The notes below the pieces were generated by a model, which worked only from the letters and a program-made list of their open reading frames with translations, was not told the DNA's origin and ran no database searches. From JANNWF01 sp052390415 (GTDB taxonomy: Bacteria; Pseudomonadota; Gammaproteobacteria; Xanthomonadales; Xanthomonadaceae): a DNA stretch of 64,000 nt. The stretch spans positions 1 through 64,000 of the forward strand of contig JBQTGY010000019.1 in assembly GCA_052390415.1 (NCBI GenBank), given 5' to 3'. The translations under genes were made by a program, and so were the position numbers. Shown here one piece after another: positions 35,175 through 44,372 of this stretch (position 1 is its first letter; every line of letters starts with the position of its first letter).

Positions 35175-35723
35175 GAAATCCCTTTCAAGTGGAGTAGCTG
35201 CTAACGCGGGTGCGCGCCGATTACACGCGTGGGAAAACAGGCCTGACATATATGTCCTGCGACGCATCGAACGTCTGTGCGCCAGCGCGCTTTGTACCCC
35301 CGACCTCAGTCCGGATTACCGCCGCCAGGCTGCGTCGCAGCCACTCCTTCGCGACCCTCGCTACCTCGCGTCGAGAGTTTTCAGGGTAAGTCGGACTCGT
35401 CAAACAATTGCGTGTAGCGTGCGAGCACCGCGTCCGCTTTCTCGATAGCCAACGCCGGGTCATCCTCGCGGCGCAACGCGGCCGCCGCGCCACCCAGTTG
35501 GCCGATCACACCTTGCAAGGCAGCGTCGGCGTCGGCTGGCAAGGAAGCAAACTGGAAACTTGTGTTGATTGTCGGATAACTGGCGGACGGCACGCTGGAC
35601 CAAGGCGAGACCACTTTCCGTTCTCTCAGGGAGCTGTTGCATGGTCGACCCTTGGAATGATTTAACGGTCGCCTTTTGTTTGCCGACCCAGGGAAGAATG
35701 ACCTCGAAGGCGCATGGCTAAAG
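35175..35723. other. 549-base gap with a possible small gene remnant
   Basis: The gap separates the aminopeptidase from the LysM-FecR operon. A stretch rich in CGTCGCAGCC and CTCGCTACCTCGCG near 35320-35375 looks like repeat DNA. A minus-strand GTG-started frame at 35381-35593 is the only possible gene and is listed separately. No promoter or terminator is clear. Confidence 0.5.
35381..35593 (-). CDS. Possible small acidic protein
   Basis: A 70-codon GTG-started frame ends with a helical, acidic sequence (REDDPALAIEKADAVLARYT). Its second half has codon use like real genes here, while the first part looks non-coding. It may be a small protein or the end of a lost gene. No family is recognised and no ribosome binding site is evident. 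Confidence 0.25.
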   Translation of the reverse strand: MPSASYPTINTSFQFASLPADADAALQGVIGQLGGAAAALRREDDPALAIEKADAVLARYTQLFDESDLP

Positions 35724-37133
35724 CTATTGAGCAACTTCCTTTTGCGCGCCAATAAGAACAATGGGTGATAGTTGCCCCAGTTTGTCGCGAGCACGCAAGT
35801 GGAGTGGCGCGTCGCGCAGTTTGGCAACGTCCACGTTGGCATCCGTCCAAGGCTGCCACCCGCCCTCGGCCGTCTGCATTTCGACGCTCTCCACGCCACT
35901 CTGCTCATCGTGGGTAACCAGTTGCAGGACGGCGTTGGGGCCGAGGCGGATGCTGCCGTCGCTGGCTTCGACAAAGCCACTTAGCGGTTGCAGGGCGAGC
36001 ATCGGCGGGTCGAGGTCGGGGCGGGGGTCGGTAACTTCGATGCGGGCGGTCGCGCTGGTGTAGCCGTCCAGTTGATTGCTGCTGACAGCGTGCACGCGCC
36101 AGTAGCTGGTTCCGGCGGGTAGCGGGTCGACTTGCAGGTGTACGACCGGCGGAGGGGTCGAAGTCGCTGCGGTTGCAGATTGGGCGGATGGTGTCGCCGC
36201 ATCCACTTGCTGTCGCTGCCTGATCTGCGTGCATGACGCGTCGGCACACACTTGCACTACGTAACTGGCGGCGGTTGGCACGACGCTCCAGCGCAGGATG
36301 CCGTTGCTGTAGTTCCAGGTCTGGGTGGTCGCTGCAATCGTCGGCGCGACCAACAGTTTCTCGGGTGTCATCGGTGGGCCGGCGTCGGGAACGCGGGTGC
36401 CCATGCCTTGTTTGACCGCGACCGCCGCGCCGCCGGCGGAGACGTCGGACTGGCCAGCAAACATCATCACGCGCGCTCCACCGTCGTCGGTGGCGCCGGT
36501 GCGAAGTTCGGTAGGTTTGCCGGCGGTGATGGTGGGTGTGGTGGTGGACGTGCCGGCGATGATCTCGATGCGGGTCTTGGGTTTGGCAATCGGCGCGAAT
36601 ACCAGATCGACATCACCACGTTTGACTTCGATGCTGCCACGATCCACGCCGCGCAGGGTGGTTTCTTTCTTGGCCAGAAACACCTGGCTGAACTCGCCCA
36701 GCCGCAGACTGGATTCGGCATTGAAGCGCAGCTCGGCGGTGGACTTTTCGCGAGTGCGCAAGCCTTGTCCGGAGCCCAGCGTGTCACCCGCAGCGGCGGG
36801 TTGCCAGCGTGGTTGGGTGATCATTTTTTCGGTGCGATTGACCGCTTCGATCACCTCTGCGGCCTCGGCGATGACCTTGCGCGACATGATGATGCGCAGG
36901 CGCTGGCCGATGCGCAGCATGTCGGGATCGCGCACTTGCGGGTTGAGTTTCCAGTTGTCTTCCCAGAACGTCTCGTCGCCGAGAATGTCCTCGGTGATGT
37001 CACTGATGGTGTCGCCGGCGACCACGATGTAGTCGTCGACGCGATCTTCATACACCGGTCGCGCCAGTGCAGACGCTCCAAACCCGAGCAGCACGCACGC
37101 CAACCACAACTTCGAATGATGGCGCGCGCTCAT
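35724..37133 (-). CDS. LysM and FecR domain protein
   Basis: A secreted 469-residue protein. A signal peptide (LWLACVLLGFGASALA) is followed by a LysM peptidoglycan-binding domain (VVAGDTISDITEDIL to IGQRLRI, about residues 38-84). Next is a FecR-type domain (GQGLRTREKSTAELRF), and then an Ig/fibronectin-like region (SYWRVHAVSSNQLDGY). ATG 37133 overlaps the upstream gene's stop as ATGA. LysM-FecR proteins with this layout are common next to Ser/Thr kinases in this bacterial group; they probably act in the periplasm as cell-wall sensors, but substrates are unknown. Confidence 0.85.
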   Translation of the reverse strand: MSARHHSKLWLACVLLGFGASALARPVYEDRVDDYIVVAGDTISDITEDILGDETFWEDNWKLNPQVRDPDMLRIGQRLRIIMSRKVIAEAAEVIEAVNRTEKMITQPRWQPAAAGDTLGSGQGLRTREKSTAELRFNAESSLRLGEFSQVFLAKKETTLRGVDRGSIEVKRGDVDLVFAPIAKPKTRIEIIAGTSTTTPTITAGKPTELRTGATDDGGARVMMFAGQSDVSAGGAAVAVKQGMGTRVPDAGPPMTPEKLLVAPTIAATTQTWNYSNGILRWSVVPTAASYVVQVCADASCTQIRQRQQVDAATPSAQSATAATSTPPPVVHLQVDPLPAGTSYWRVHAVSSNQLDGYTSATARIEVTDPRPDLDPPMLALQPLSGFVEASDGSIRLGPNAVLQLVTHDEQSGVESVEMQTAEGGWQPWTDANVDVAKLRDAPLHLRARDKLGQLSPIVLIGAQKEVAQ

Positions 37134-38302
37134 GGCAGCACCTCGAAGCTCAGCCATTGCACGTTGCCATTGCCCAACCGGTCGACGGCACGAAATTCCA
37201 CGACGTAGTCACCGGGTGTCATGCCGGAAGTCTGGAACGGCAGGGATCTGCAACTGTGAATACCCCTGGAGAATTCGACACAGGCGCGGGCCACACCCGC
37301 CAAGCGGTCCTCGGCGTCGAGCTGCAAGGTGTCGGCGTGGGTGATCGTGGCCGATTCCAGATTGATGGGCTCGCCATTGAGTCTGGCGCTTAGTTGCGGG
37401 CCTTCGGTATCGGCGCGCAATGCGATCTGGCCACTGCCGGTGTTGCCGACGCGATCGCTGAGTTCATAACCCAGCGAATCCGCGCCCAGCTTGAGTTCCA
37501 GCGGGGCGTTGTCGATGAGTTGCTGGTCAAACGCCTGCTCACCCACGCGCAGCGATGACACGCCGGCGCCGGCGTCGCTGACACGAACCGACAGACGCGC
37601 ACGTTTCCCATCGAACACGTCGGTGGGCAGTCCGTCATCGGCATCCAGACGCTGCCAGGTCAGGGTGGGTGGCGTGCTGTCGAGTTGCACGTGGGTGGAA
37701 GCACGCTCGCCCTCATTGCCGAGCGCGTCACGCGTGCGCAGTGCGAGGTGATAACGACCGTCGGGGCGATCCTGTTGCAGGCGCGCGCCAGCAGGCAGCG
37801 GCTTTCCGTCAACCAAAAGTTGCGTGGTAATGCCGCCGCTGAGATCGGTGGCTTCGATGTCAAAGCTGGCCAACGGACCGAGCACGTGGCTGACGGACTC
37901 AGGATCGATATCGGCGGCAGCATTGCTGGTTATCGCCGCGCCGGCAAAGGTGATCGTCGCTGTCGGTGGCTCGGCATCTATCCGCAGTTGAATGGAGCGG
38001 CGTGCGGCTGAGGCTTGCAATGCGGCGTCAGCAGCTTCACCAGCCACTTCGAAGCGCGTCCACGCCAGCACCCGCTGGTCGCTACCGTAAGTCACCAGCC
38101 AATGTTTGCCAGGCAAGCTCGGCGCGTTGGGAAGCACACCAAAGGCGCCGGACGGCGCGCCATTGATGCTGTAACGATGCTCGCTGGATGGCGTGGCCAC
38201 GCTATCGAGACTGGCGCCGGGAGCAAGTACCGCGGAGGCAAAGGCCGGCGCTGAGGACAGCGCAAAGGCGAGCACAAGCATGCGGTGAGTGCGGTGCTTC
38301 AT
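37130..38302 (-). CDS. Secreted Ig-like domain protein
   Basis: A 390-residue exported protein with signal peptide MLVLAFALSSAPAFASA. Repeated modules of the form D-x-T-x-P-P-T-L/I-x (DAEPPTATITF, DSTPPTLTWQ, DTEGPQLSA) and LRTRDALGNEGERA/FRAVDRLGNGN indicate OmpL47- or Ig-like beta domains. The start is 5 bases after the kinase stop, and the end overlaps the LysM-FecR gene by 4 bases, so the three are one unit. A structural role with the LysM-FecR protein in the envelope is inferred; no enzyme motif is seen. Confidence 0.75.
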   Translation of the reverse strand: MKHRTHRMLVLAFALSSAPAFASAVLAPGASLDSVATPSSEHRYSINGAPSGAFGVLPNAPSLPGKHWLVTYGSDQRVLAWTRFEVAGEAADAALQASAARRSIQLRIDAEPPTATITFAGAAITSNAAADIDPESVSHVLGPLASFDIEATDLSGGITTQLLVDGKPLPAGARLQQDRPDGRYHLALRTRDALGNEGERASTHVQLDSTPPTLTWQRLDADDGLPTDVFDGKRARLSVRVSDAGAGVSSLRVGEQAFDQQLIDNAPLELKLGADSLGYELSDRVGNTGSGQIALRADTEGPQLSARLNGEPINLESATITHADTLQLDAEDRLAGVARACVEFSRGIHSCRSLPFQTSGMTPGDYVVEFRAVDRLGNGNVQWLSFEVLP

Positions 38303-38307
38303 GGCGG

Positions 38308-40548
38308 CTACTTTGGGGGTTGGTTGGGTGGTTGGTTGGGCAAAGGCAACGGTTTGGTCGCGTCGTGAGCGATGCTTGGCCGGGTGACATCCAGCGCACG
38401 CTGCGTGGAGTCTGAAGCGTCGATGCTCGCCCACGGTGGTGGCAGAGTGGCGTCAAGCGCCACCCGCACCGGTGGAGGGCGGGTGGCGTCCGCCGTCGAT
38501 TCGCTACCGCTGGGGCTTCCAGATGGCGGTGGGTTGGAATCGACCGCCGCACCGACGCGAACAGGCGCGGGGCGGGTCGCGTCGCCGACTGCAGGCGGAG
38601 GCATGGTGGTATCGGCGCTCAAACGCGCCGCGATGGCGCTGGGTGAGTCCACTGCCTCCAGGCGCATTTCGCCGGCCAATTCGCGCGCGCGCTCGGCAAG
38701 GCGCTCGGCCGCGTCGCTCTCAGGCATGGACGCGAACATGGCCAAGGCCAGTTCGGCGCTTTGCACCCGCTTGGCCGGGTCGAGTTCGCACAGCGCCATC
38801 ACGGCGGCGCAAAGCTCAGGCTGCTCGCGTCGCAGTCGCTCTGGCAGCTCCAAGGGGCGCATGGCGGCGCGGCGCAGGTCGTTGGTCTTGGCGCCACCGA
38901 TGTTCTGCTGCGCGCCGGTCATGCACTCCACCAGCAGCCGGCCCAGTGAGTACAGGTCCGAGCGCTCGCTGGGTGGCGCGCCGTTGACATATTCCGGGGC
39001 GATGAAACCGGGTGTTCCCGCGAGGCCACCGCGAGCAACCAAGGCCGGAATCTCGAAGCGCCAGGTCGACACGCCAAAGTCAGTGAGCTTGAGCTCGCCG
39101 GTCGGCGGCACCAGCACGTTGGCGGGTTTGATATCCAGATGCAGCAAGCCAGCGCCGTGCGCGGCGCTGAGGGCCTTCAGCATGGAGCGTGCGATGAGCA
39201 CGACCTCGCCCGCATCGAGAGCCCCATTGCGACTGACCACGGTGCGCAAATTGCCGCCGTCCACGTACTCCATCACCACGAAGGCGAACTCGCCGGCGGC
39301 GACCAGATCGAACACGCCGACGATGTTCGGATGCCGCAGATTGGCGACCGCCACGGCCTCGTTCTCCAAGGTCTGCGCCAGCGCCTTTTGCATCTGCGGA
39401 TCCAGCGCTTCGATGTGGATGGTCTTGATCGCCACATGCCGTTTCAGGCGTGGATCCCAAGCCAGGAAGACCGAGCCCATCGCGCCTTGTCCCAGCGTGC
39501 TCAGCAACTTGTAGCGCCCCAGAAACACTTCGCTCATGGCTTCGCGGTTGCGCTGATGACGCTTGATCTGGGTGAACGCCGCTTTCAGGCTGGCAAGGTC
39601 GCCGCCACTGTTGGCACCGCCGGCCAACATGCCGCGTTGCCAATCGAGCAATGCGCGCACGGGCTGCACCACGCTGCGCCACGCAAACACGCTGAGCGCG
39701 GCGACCAACAGCAACACCGCGGCCATGGCGGCGAATGCCCCTTGCCGCATGCTCGCCGCTGCCGATTCGGCTTCGGCCGCCAGTTGCAGCGAAACCACCG
39801 ACCAATTGGTGCCCGTGACGCGCGCAAACGCAGACACTTCGATGCCGGCTTCGCCGTCCACACGGGTTGCCAACGCCAACAGCTGCGGTTGCGCGATCGC
39901 CTCGAGCAAAGTGGTCGAAAGCGCGGTCGAATCGGCGAACGCCGGATGCGCGGTAGTGCCTTGCAGCAACAACAGATGCGCGGAGTCGCCGAGTTCCTGC
40001 GGTGACAAGGTTGCCGCCAAGGCCGTTGCATCGGCGAGTATCGCGATGCGCAGACCCTCGCGCCCGGTCTCGCGACTCAAGCCCCATTGCCGTTGTTCGC
40101 CGGCTTGCCGCAGCAAGACTGCGTCTTCCAGCGTTTGCAAATCGTCGGCTTCGATGACGTCAGCGTCCGGCCGTCGCGCCAACTGCACCAGTACGTCTTG
40201 TTCGCCGTCGCGATAGAAAGTCGCTGCCGCCAACACATTGGCTTGACCCACCAGAATGCCCGCCAGCACTTCACGCGCCGCATCCGAAGCGGGCTCGCTG
40301 TACAACTGCGGGTTCTGCGCGGCGCTGTCCGCGGCCGATTGCAGCGCGGAGAGCAGGGCGCCGACGCGGTCGGCCGACGCGCGCGCCGCAATCAGGTGGG
40401 TGCGTTGCGCCTGATCGACCAGCGATTCGCGGGCAAGATGAATCTGGTATGCCGCCAGCCCAAACGGCAGCGAAGCCACCGCCAGCAGCGCCGCGACCAG
40501 CCCAATGATCAGGCTGCTGCGGCGCTGCGCTTGGCGGATCTCGGCCAC
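38308..40548 (-). CDS. Transmembrane Ser/Thr protein kinase with DATxPP tail
   Basis: This 746-residue kinase has a first transmembrane helix (residues 12-34), a periplasmic sensor of about 235 residues, a second helix near 275-292, then a cytoplasmic Hanks-type kinase. The P-loop is LGQGAMGSVFLAWD, the ATP Lys is in HVAIKTIH, and the catalytic loop is HLDIKPANVL (HLD where HRD is usual). DFG and FIAPE are intact. The last 110 residues repeat a D-A/V/T-T-x-P-P motif about six times (DATRPPP, DATLPPP, DATKPLP and others). These Thr residues may be phosphorylated. The gene lies 3 bases after the peptidase gene. Confidence 0.9.
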   Translation of the reverse strand: MAEIRQAQRRSSLIIGLVAALLAVASLPFGLAAYQIHLARESLVDQAQRTHLIAARASADRVGALLSALQSAADSAAQNPQLYSEPASDAAREVLAGILVGQANVLAAATFYRDGEQDVLVQLARRPDADVIEADDLQTLEDAVLLRQAGEQRQWGLSRETGREGLRIAILADATALAATLSPQELGDSAHLLLLQGTTAHPAFADSTALSTTLLEAIAQPQLLALATRVDGEAGIEVSAFARVTGTNWSVVSLQLAAEAESAAASMRQGAFAAMAAVLLLVAALSVFAWRSVVQPVRALLDWQRGMLAGGANSGGDLASLKAAFTQIKRHQRNREAMSEVFLGRYKLLSTLGQGAMGSVFLAWDPRLKRHVAIKTIHIEALDPQMQKALAQTLENEAVAVANLRHPNIVGVFDLVAAGEFAFVVMEYVDGGNLRTVVSRNGALDAGEVVLIARSMLKALSAAHGAGLLHLDIKPANVLVPPTGELKLTDFGVSTWRFEIPALVARGGLAGTPGFIAPEYVNGAPPSERSDLYSLGRLLVECMTGAQQNIGGAKTNDLRRAAMRPLELPERLRREQPELCAAVMALCELDPAKRVQSAELALAMFASMPESDAAERLAERARELAGEMRLEAVDSPSAIAARLSADTTMPPPAVGDATRPAPVRVGAAVDSNPPPSGSPSGSESTADATRPPPVRVALDATLPPPWASIDASDSTQRALDVTRPSIAHDATKPLPLPNQPPNQPPK

Positions 40549-40551
40549 TGA

Positions 40552-41433
40552 CTACAGGCGCCGCTCGCTGAAGGTGTCGCATTGGCTGGCATCACCGCCG
40601 TCAAAGCCACGGCGGAACCAGCGCACGCGTTGTTCCGAGCTGCCGTGACTGAAACTGTCGGGCACCACGGTGCCGGTAGCCTGCTTCTGCAAGCGGTCGT
40701 CGCCGATGGCGCTGGCCGTGCTGAGCGCCTCTTCGATGTCGCCAGGCTCCATCCACGCATTGCGTTTTTGACCGTGATGCGCCCACACACCGGCGTAACA
40801 ATCGGCCTGCAACTCCTGTCTCACCAACAAGCCTTCGGCGCCCTTGACCGAGCCGCGTTGCCGTTCGGCGTTGACCTTGGCCGACACGCCGGTCAGGGTC
40901 TGGATGTGATGGCCGACTTCATGCGCGATCACGTAGGCCTCGGCGAAATCACCGCCGCCACCGAGCTGGCTGCGCATCTGCGAGAAAAAGCTGGTGTCGA
41001 GATACACCTTGCGGTCGGCGGGGCAATAAAACGGTCCCACTGCGGCGGTAGCGCCGCCGCAAGCCGACTGCACGCTGCCGCTGAACAGCACCAGCGCAGG
41101 CGGTTGGTACTTGGAACCGCTGGCCGCGAACTGCGTGGTCCACACGTCTTCGGTGTCGCCCAGAATGGCGGCAACAAATTGCGAGGCCTCGTCATCCACC
41201 GGCGCCGAGGTTGGGCCCTGCTGGCTTTGCCCCGTTGCACCGGGATCGCCCTGCATTTGTGCCAGCAAGCCCAGCATTTCCAACGGGTTCTTGCCCAGCA
41301 ACAAGCCGATCACCATGACAATGGCAACGCCGCCAAAGCCGAGCTTGCCCACGCCCGCGCCCATGCCACCGCCACCGGATACGCCGCGGCGATCCTCGAC
41401 GTTGCTGCTGCGGCGTCCTTTTTCCCATTTCAT
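40552..41433 (-). CDS. ypfJ: Neutral zinc metallopeptidase, YpfJ family
   Basis: A 293-residue membrane-anchored peptidase of the YpfJ/zinc_peptidase family. The N-terminus (MKWEKGRRSSNVEDRRG) and a membrane segment (GGVAIVMVIGLLL) match the family. The zinc site is HEVGHH near residue 170. ATG 41433 follows AGGAGAG. It is the first gene of a compact operon with the kinase (3 bases apart). Substrates are unknown. Confidence 0.9.
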   Translation of the reverse strand: MKWEKGRRSSNVEDRRGVSGGGGMGAGVGKLGFGGVAIVMVIGLLLGKNPLEMLGLLAQMQGDPGATGQSQQGPTSAPVDDEASQFVAAILGDTEDVWTTQFAASGSKYQPPALVLFSGSVQSACGGATAAVGPFYCPADRKVYLDTSFFSQMRSQLGGGGDFAEAYVIAHEVGHHIQTLTGVSAKVNAERQRGSVKGAEGLLVRQELQADCYAGVWAHHGQKRNAWMEPGDIEEALSTASAIGDDRLQKQATGTVVPDSFSHGSSEQRVRWFRRGFDGGDASQCDTFSERRL

Positions 41434-41605
41434 GCTGAAGCTCTCCTGCAAATCCGGCAGGCTGCCAGACCGAGGGCGATTGTCGCCTCATTTGCGCCTC
41501 CCGTGCAGGCGTTGCCGCACACTCGCCACGCAAGGGCCAAACAGTCGCCGATGTCAGCACTGACGTAGACTTCACACTCTGACTTCCCCTGCGACCAGGC
41601 CTCTC

Positions 41606-42397
41606 ATGAGCAACAATCCCTACGAAGCACCCCGCGCCATCGTGGCCGACTATCAGCAAGACGATGGCGCCAATTTGGGCTTCAATTCGCAGCCACTATC
41701 GCTGCCCGCCGGGCGCGGCATCGATTGGATCAAACAAAGCTGGGCAATGTTCGCGCAAAGCCCCGGGCTGTGGATCGGCATCTATCTGGTTTTCATGGGC
41801 GTCATGATGGCGGCCGCCTTTGTTCCGATCCTGGGCTTCATTGCGCAAAGCGTTTTGTCGCCGGTGCTGATGGCAGGCATCGCGCTGGGTTGTGACCATT
41901 TGCGGCGCGGTCAACCGTTGGAGTTCAGCCACCTGTTCGCCGGCTTCTCGCGCAACAGCACGCAATTGATGATGGTCGGCGGCATTTATCTGGTCGGCAT
42001 CATCGTCGTGATGGTGATCGCTTTCGTACCGACCATCGGTCTGGTCGGCGGCATGGCGTTCATGGGCCAGGGCGATCCCGAAGCCCTGGCCTCCCTGATG
42101 GGCTTCCCGATCGTGATCGGCATGCTGATCTACTTTGCCTTGCTGATGCCCGTGGTGATGGCCATGTGGTTCGCGCCGACCCTGGTGATCTTGAACGACG
42201 TGCCCGCGCTGGACGCCATGAAAATGAGCTTTTATGGGTGTCTGAAAAACGTGTTGCCGTTTCTGCTGTGGAGCTTGGCGGTGCTTGGCCTGTGCTTTTT
42301 GTCGATCTTGACGCTGTTTCTCGGTCTGCTGGTGTTGATGCCGTGGATTGCGGCATCCAACTACTGCGCCTATCGAGAAATCTATTATCGGGCTTGA
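41606..42397 (+). CDS. BPSS1780-family multi-pass membrane protein
   Basis: A 263-residue inner-membrane protein of the BPSS1780 type, starting MSNNPYEAPRAIV and then GIDWIKQSWAMFAQSP, a pattern seen in small conserved membrane proteins of unknown role. Hydrophobic segments near residues 60, 85, 125, 165 and 225 suggest five or six helices. It is divergent from the metallopeptidase gene and probably not cotranscribed with the RDD gene, since a 240-base gap follows. Confidence 0.8.
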   Translation: MSNNPYEAPRAIVADYQQDDGANLGFNSQPLSLPAGRGIDWIKQSWAMFAQSPGLWIGIYLVFMGVMMAAAFVPILGFIAQSVLSPVLMAGIALGCDHLRRGQPLEFSHLFAGFSRNSTQLMMVGGIYLVGIIVVMVIAFVPTIGLVGGMAFMGQGDPEALASLMGFPIVIGMLIYFALLMPVVMAMWFAPTLVILNDVPALDAMKMSFYGCLKNVLPFLLWSLAVLGLCFLSILTLFLGLLVLMPWIAASNYCAYREIYYRA

Positions 42398-42471
42398 CGA
42401 TCTTGGCGCTGCCCCTCAGTGCATGTTGGAAGTTTCCGCCGCCATGACCGTCGGCAAGCGCGTCGCGCTTC

Positions 42472-42568
42472 CTAACCCCTCCCCAACCCGTCCGGCGCGA
42501 TGCGCGCTCATCCCTGCGCAGGCCTGCGGCCTGCAAGCTGCAGGGAATCGCCCCCGAACATCGGGTTA
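42472..42568. repeat. Palindromic repeats upstream of the RDD gene
   Basis: The 240-base gap 42398-42637 has a CTAACCC/GGGTTAG pair at its borders around an inner stem-loop with CCCTGC/GCAGGG arms. It also has CCCTCCCC-type DNA like that at 7628. No gene is visible. It resembles the repeats found elsewhere in this window. Confidence 0.5.
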
Positions 42569-42637
42569 GACATTCGAGGGTCGAGTCTGCACGACTCTTG
42601 CGTATATTTCGGCGAACCGTAGAGCATCCCGCTGCAC

Positions 42638-43381
42638 ATGCTGGACACCACATTCCGGGCGGCGACGCCCGAAGGCATCGAGCTTGAGATTCGACCCGCT
42701 GGTCCGGTGCCGCGCGCACTGGCGTGGCTGGTCGACTTGTTATGGCGCGCCGCGGTCATGGTGGTGCTGGGTATGACCTTGGGCTATTTCGGCAACTTCG
42801 GCACCGGCATCATGCTGCTGGCCTGGTTTGCCCTGGAATGGTTGGTGCCGGCCTGGTTTGAGGCGTATTGGGATGGCGCCACACCGGGCAAGCGGGCCTT
42901 GGGGATCCGCGTGATCGCCGAAAGCGGCGCACCGATTGGCTGGAATGCGGCCCTGTCGCGCAACCTGCTGCGTTTTGCCGACTTCTTGCCGGCGATGTAT
43001 TTCTTCGGCTTGCTGACGATGGTTTGCAACCAACGCTTTCAACGCCTGGGAGACATGGTGGCTGGCACCTTGGTGATTCATGTCGACCCACCGCTGACGC
43101 GGCGCTCATTGGGCGAAGTGCCTGCACAGGCGCCACGACGCGCGCTGTCGCCCGAGGACGCGCGCACGGTGGTCGACCTGGCTGAGCGGGCATCCGAACT
43201 GGGGCCCGAACGCACCGAGGAGTTGCTCGTTTTGGCGCAACCCATGCTTGGCGGTCCCGTCACCGGAACCAACTTGGCGGGTATCGCGCACTACTTGATT
43301 GGCTCAGCCCTGATTGCACCGCCTTGCATTGGCTCTCCTCTCACCGTAGCTTCGGCGGAGCAGTCGCGTGCGCCAAGCTGA
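42638..43381 (+). CDS. RDD-family membrane protein
   Basis: A 247-residue inner-membrane protein. RALAWLVDLLWRAAVMV carries the family's Arg-Asp pattern (R26 with D33), and ATPGKRALGIRV is the second typical block. RDD proteins may act as ion exchangers, but the role is not settled. It starts the run of genes through to DUF58, and its last 14 bases overlap the next gene, suggesting one transcript. Confidence 0.85.
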   Translation: MLDTTFRAATPEGIELEIRPAGPVPRALAWLVDLLWRAAVMVVLGMTLGYFGNFGTGIMLLAWFALEWLVPAWFEAYWDGATPGKRALGIRVIAESGAPIGWNAALSRNLLRFADFLPAMYFFGLLTMVCNQRFQRLGDMVAGTLVIHVDPPLTRRSLGEVPAQAPRRALSPEDARTVVDLAERASELGPERTEELLVLAQPMLGGPVTGTNLAGIAHYLIGSALIAPPCIGSPLTVASAEQSRAPS

Positions 43382-44372
43382 GTTTGAGCGCCGTTATCGG
43401 CTGGACTGGACGCGCTTCGAGCTGTGGTTGCAGCGACGCTCGCTGCGTCCCGGCGCGCGCGCGGCGTTGGCATTGCGACTGGGCGAGGAGAGTTCCGAGA
43501 CCTTGCCGATCAGCGAGATTCCTGCCCGCTATCGCGCCCTGTGTGCACAGCTTTCGTTGGCCCGTGAGCGTCGTTATGCGCCGGCCTTGCTCGAACGCCT
43601 GCATGCGCTGGTGCAGGCTGGTCATCACGTGCTCTATGGCGCGCAGTCGGGGCAAGGCCTGCATGTTGGCGAGTTTCTGAGCGGCGGCTTTTCGCGCCTG
43701 TTTCGGCAGCAGTGGCGGCCAATCGGCTTGGCGGCGCTGCTGTTCTTCGGACCGCTGTTGGGGCTGCTGATTGCGATCCAGCTGTATCCGCCCTTGGCGG
43801 GGATCATCGTCAGCCCTGAACAGCTCGCCGAAGCGGAGGCCATGTACCAACCCGACGCCAAGCGTCTGGGTGATCGGCCGGCCAGTTCGGCGACTGAGAT
43901 GTTCGGTTTTTACGTTTTCAACAACGCGCGCATCGGCTTCCAGACCTTTGCCGGCGGTGTGTTGATGGGTATCGGCAGTCTGTTCTTTCTGATCTTCAAC
44001 GGCGTGGTGCTCGGCACGGTGATCGGTCATCTCACGGCAGTGGGTTTGGGTCCGCAGATCTGGTCTTTCGTCGCCGGCCACAGCGCGCTGGAGCTCACCG
44101 CCATTGCGATCTCGGGCGGTGCCGGTTTGAAGCTGGGCGGCGCGTTGCTGCGGCCGGGCCGGCGCTCGCGTCGTCGTGCTTTGGTGGAGGAAGGACGCAT
44201 TGCCTTGCTGTTGGCCGCCGGCGCAGGACTGATGTTTGTCGCGGCAGCAGGCGTCGAGGCGTTCTGGTCGCCACTGATGATGTTCGACAACACGATCAAG
44301 TACTGGGTCGGCGTATTGGGCTGGGTGTTGCTGGGTACCTATTTGTTGAGGGTAGGTCGGCATGCGCGTTGA
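43368..44372 (+). CDS. SpoIIM-like stage II sporulation protein M family membrane protein
   Basis: A 334-residue membrane protein of the SpoIIM family, here in a non-sporulating bacterium. The start is GTG 43368. A cytoplasmic N-terminal part (RQAEFERRYRLDWTRFEL) is followed by at least five hydrophobic segments and the family motif NNARIGFQTFAGGVLMGIG. It overlaps the next gene by 11 bases. In MoxR clusters this protein is commonly found beside RDD and DUF4129 genes; its biochemistry is unknown. Confidence 0.85.
   Translation: MRQAEFERRYRLDWTRFELWLQRRSLRPGARAALALRLGEESSETLPISEIPARYRALCAQLSLARERRYAPALLERLHALVQAGHHVLYGAQSGQGLHVGEFLSGGFSRLFRQQWRPIGLAALLFFGPLLGLLIAIQLYPPLAGIIVSPEQLAEAEAMYQPDAKRLGDRPASSATEMFGFYVFNNARIGFQTFAGGVLMGIGSLFFLIFNGVVLGTVIGHLTAVGLGPQIWSFVAGHSALELTAIAISGGAGLKLGGALLRPGRRSRRRALVEEGRIALLLAAGAGLMFVAAAGVEAFWSPLMMFDNTIKYWVGVLGWVLLGTYLLRVGRHAR

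Noticed and set aside
38372..39514. Long plus-strand frame opposite the kinase gene
   Set aside because: High GC leaves the opposite strand open. It has no family motif, and the kinase on the minus strand is complete.
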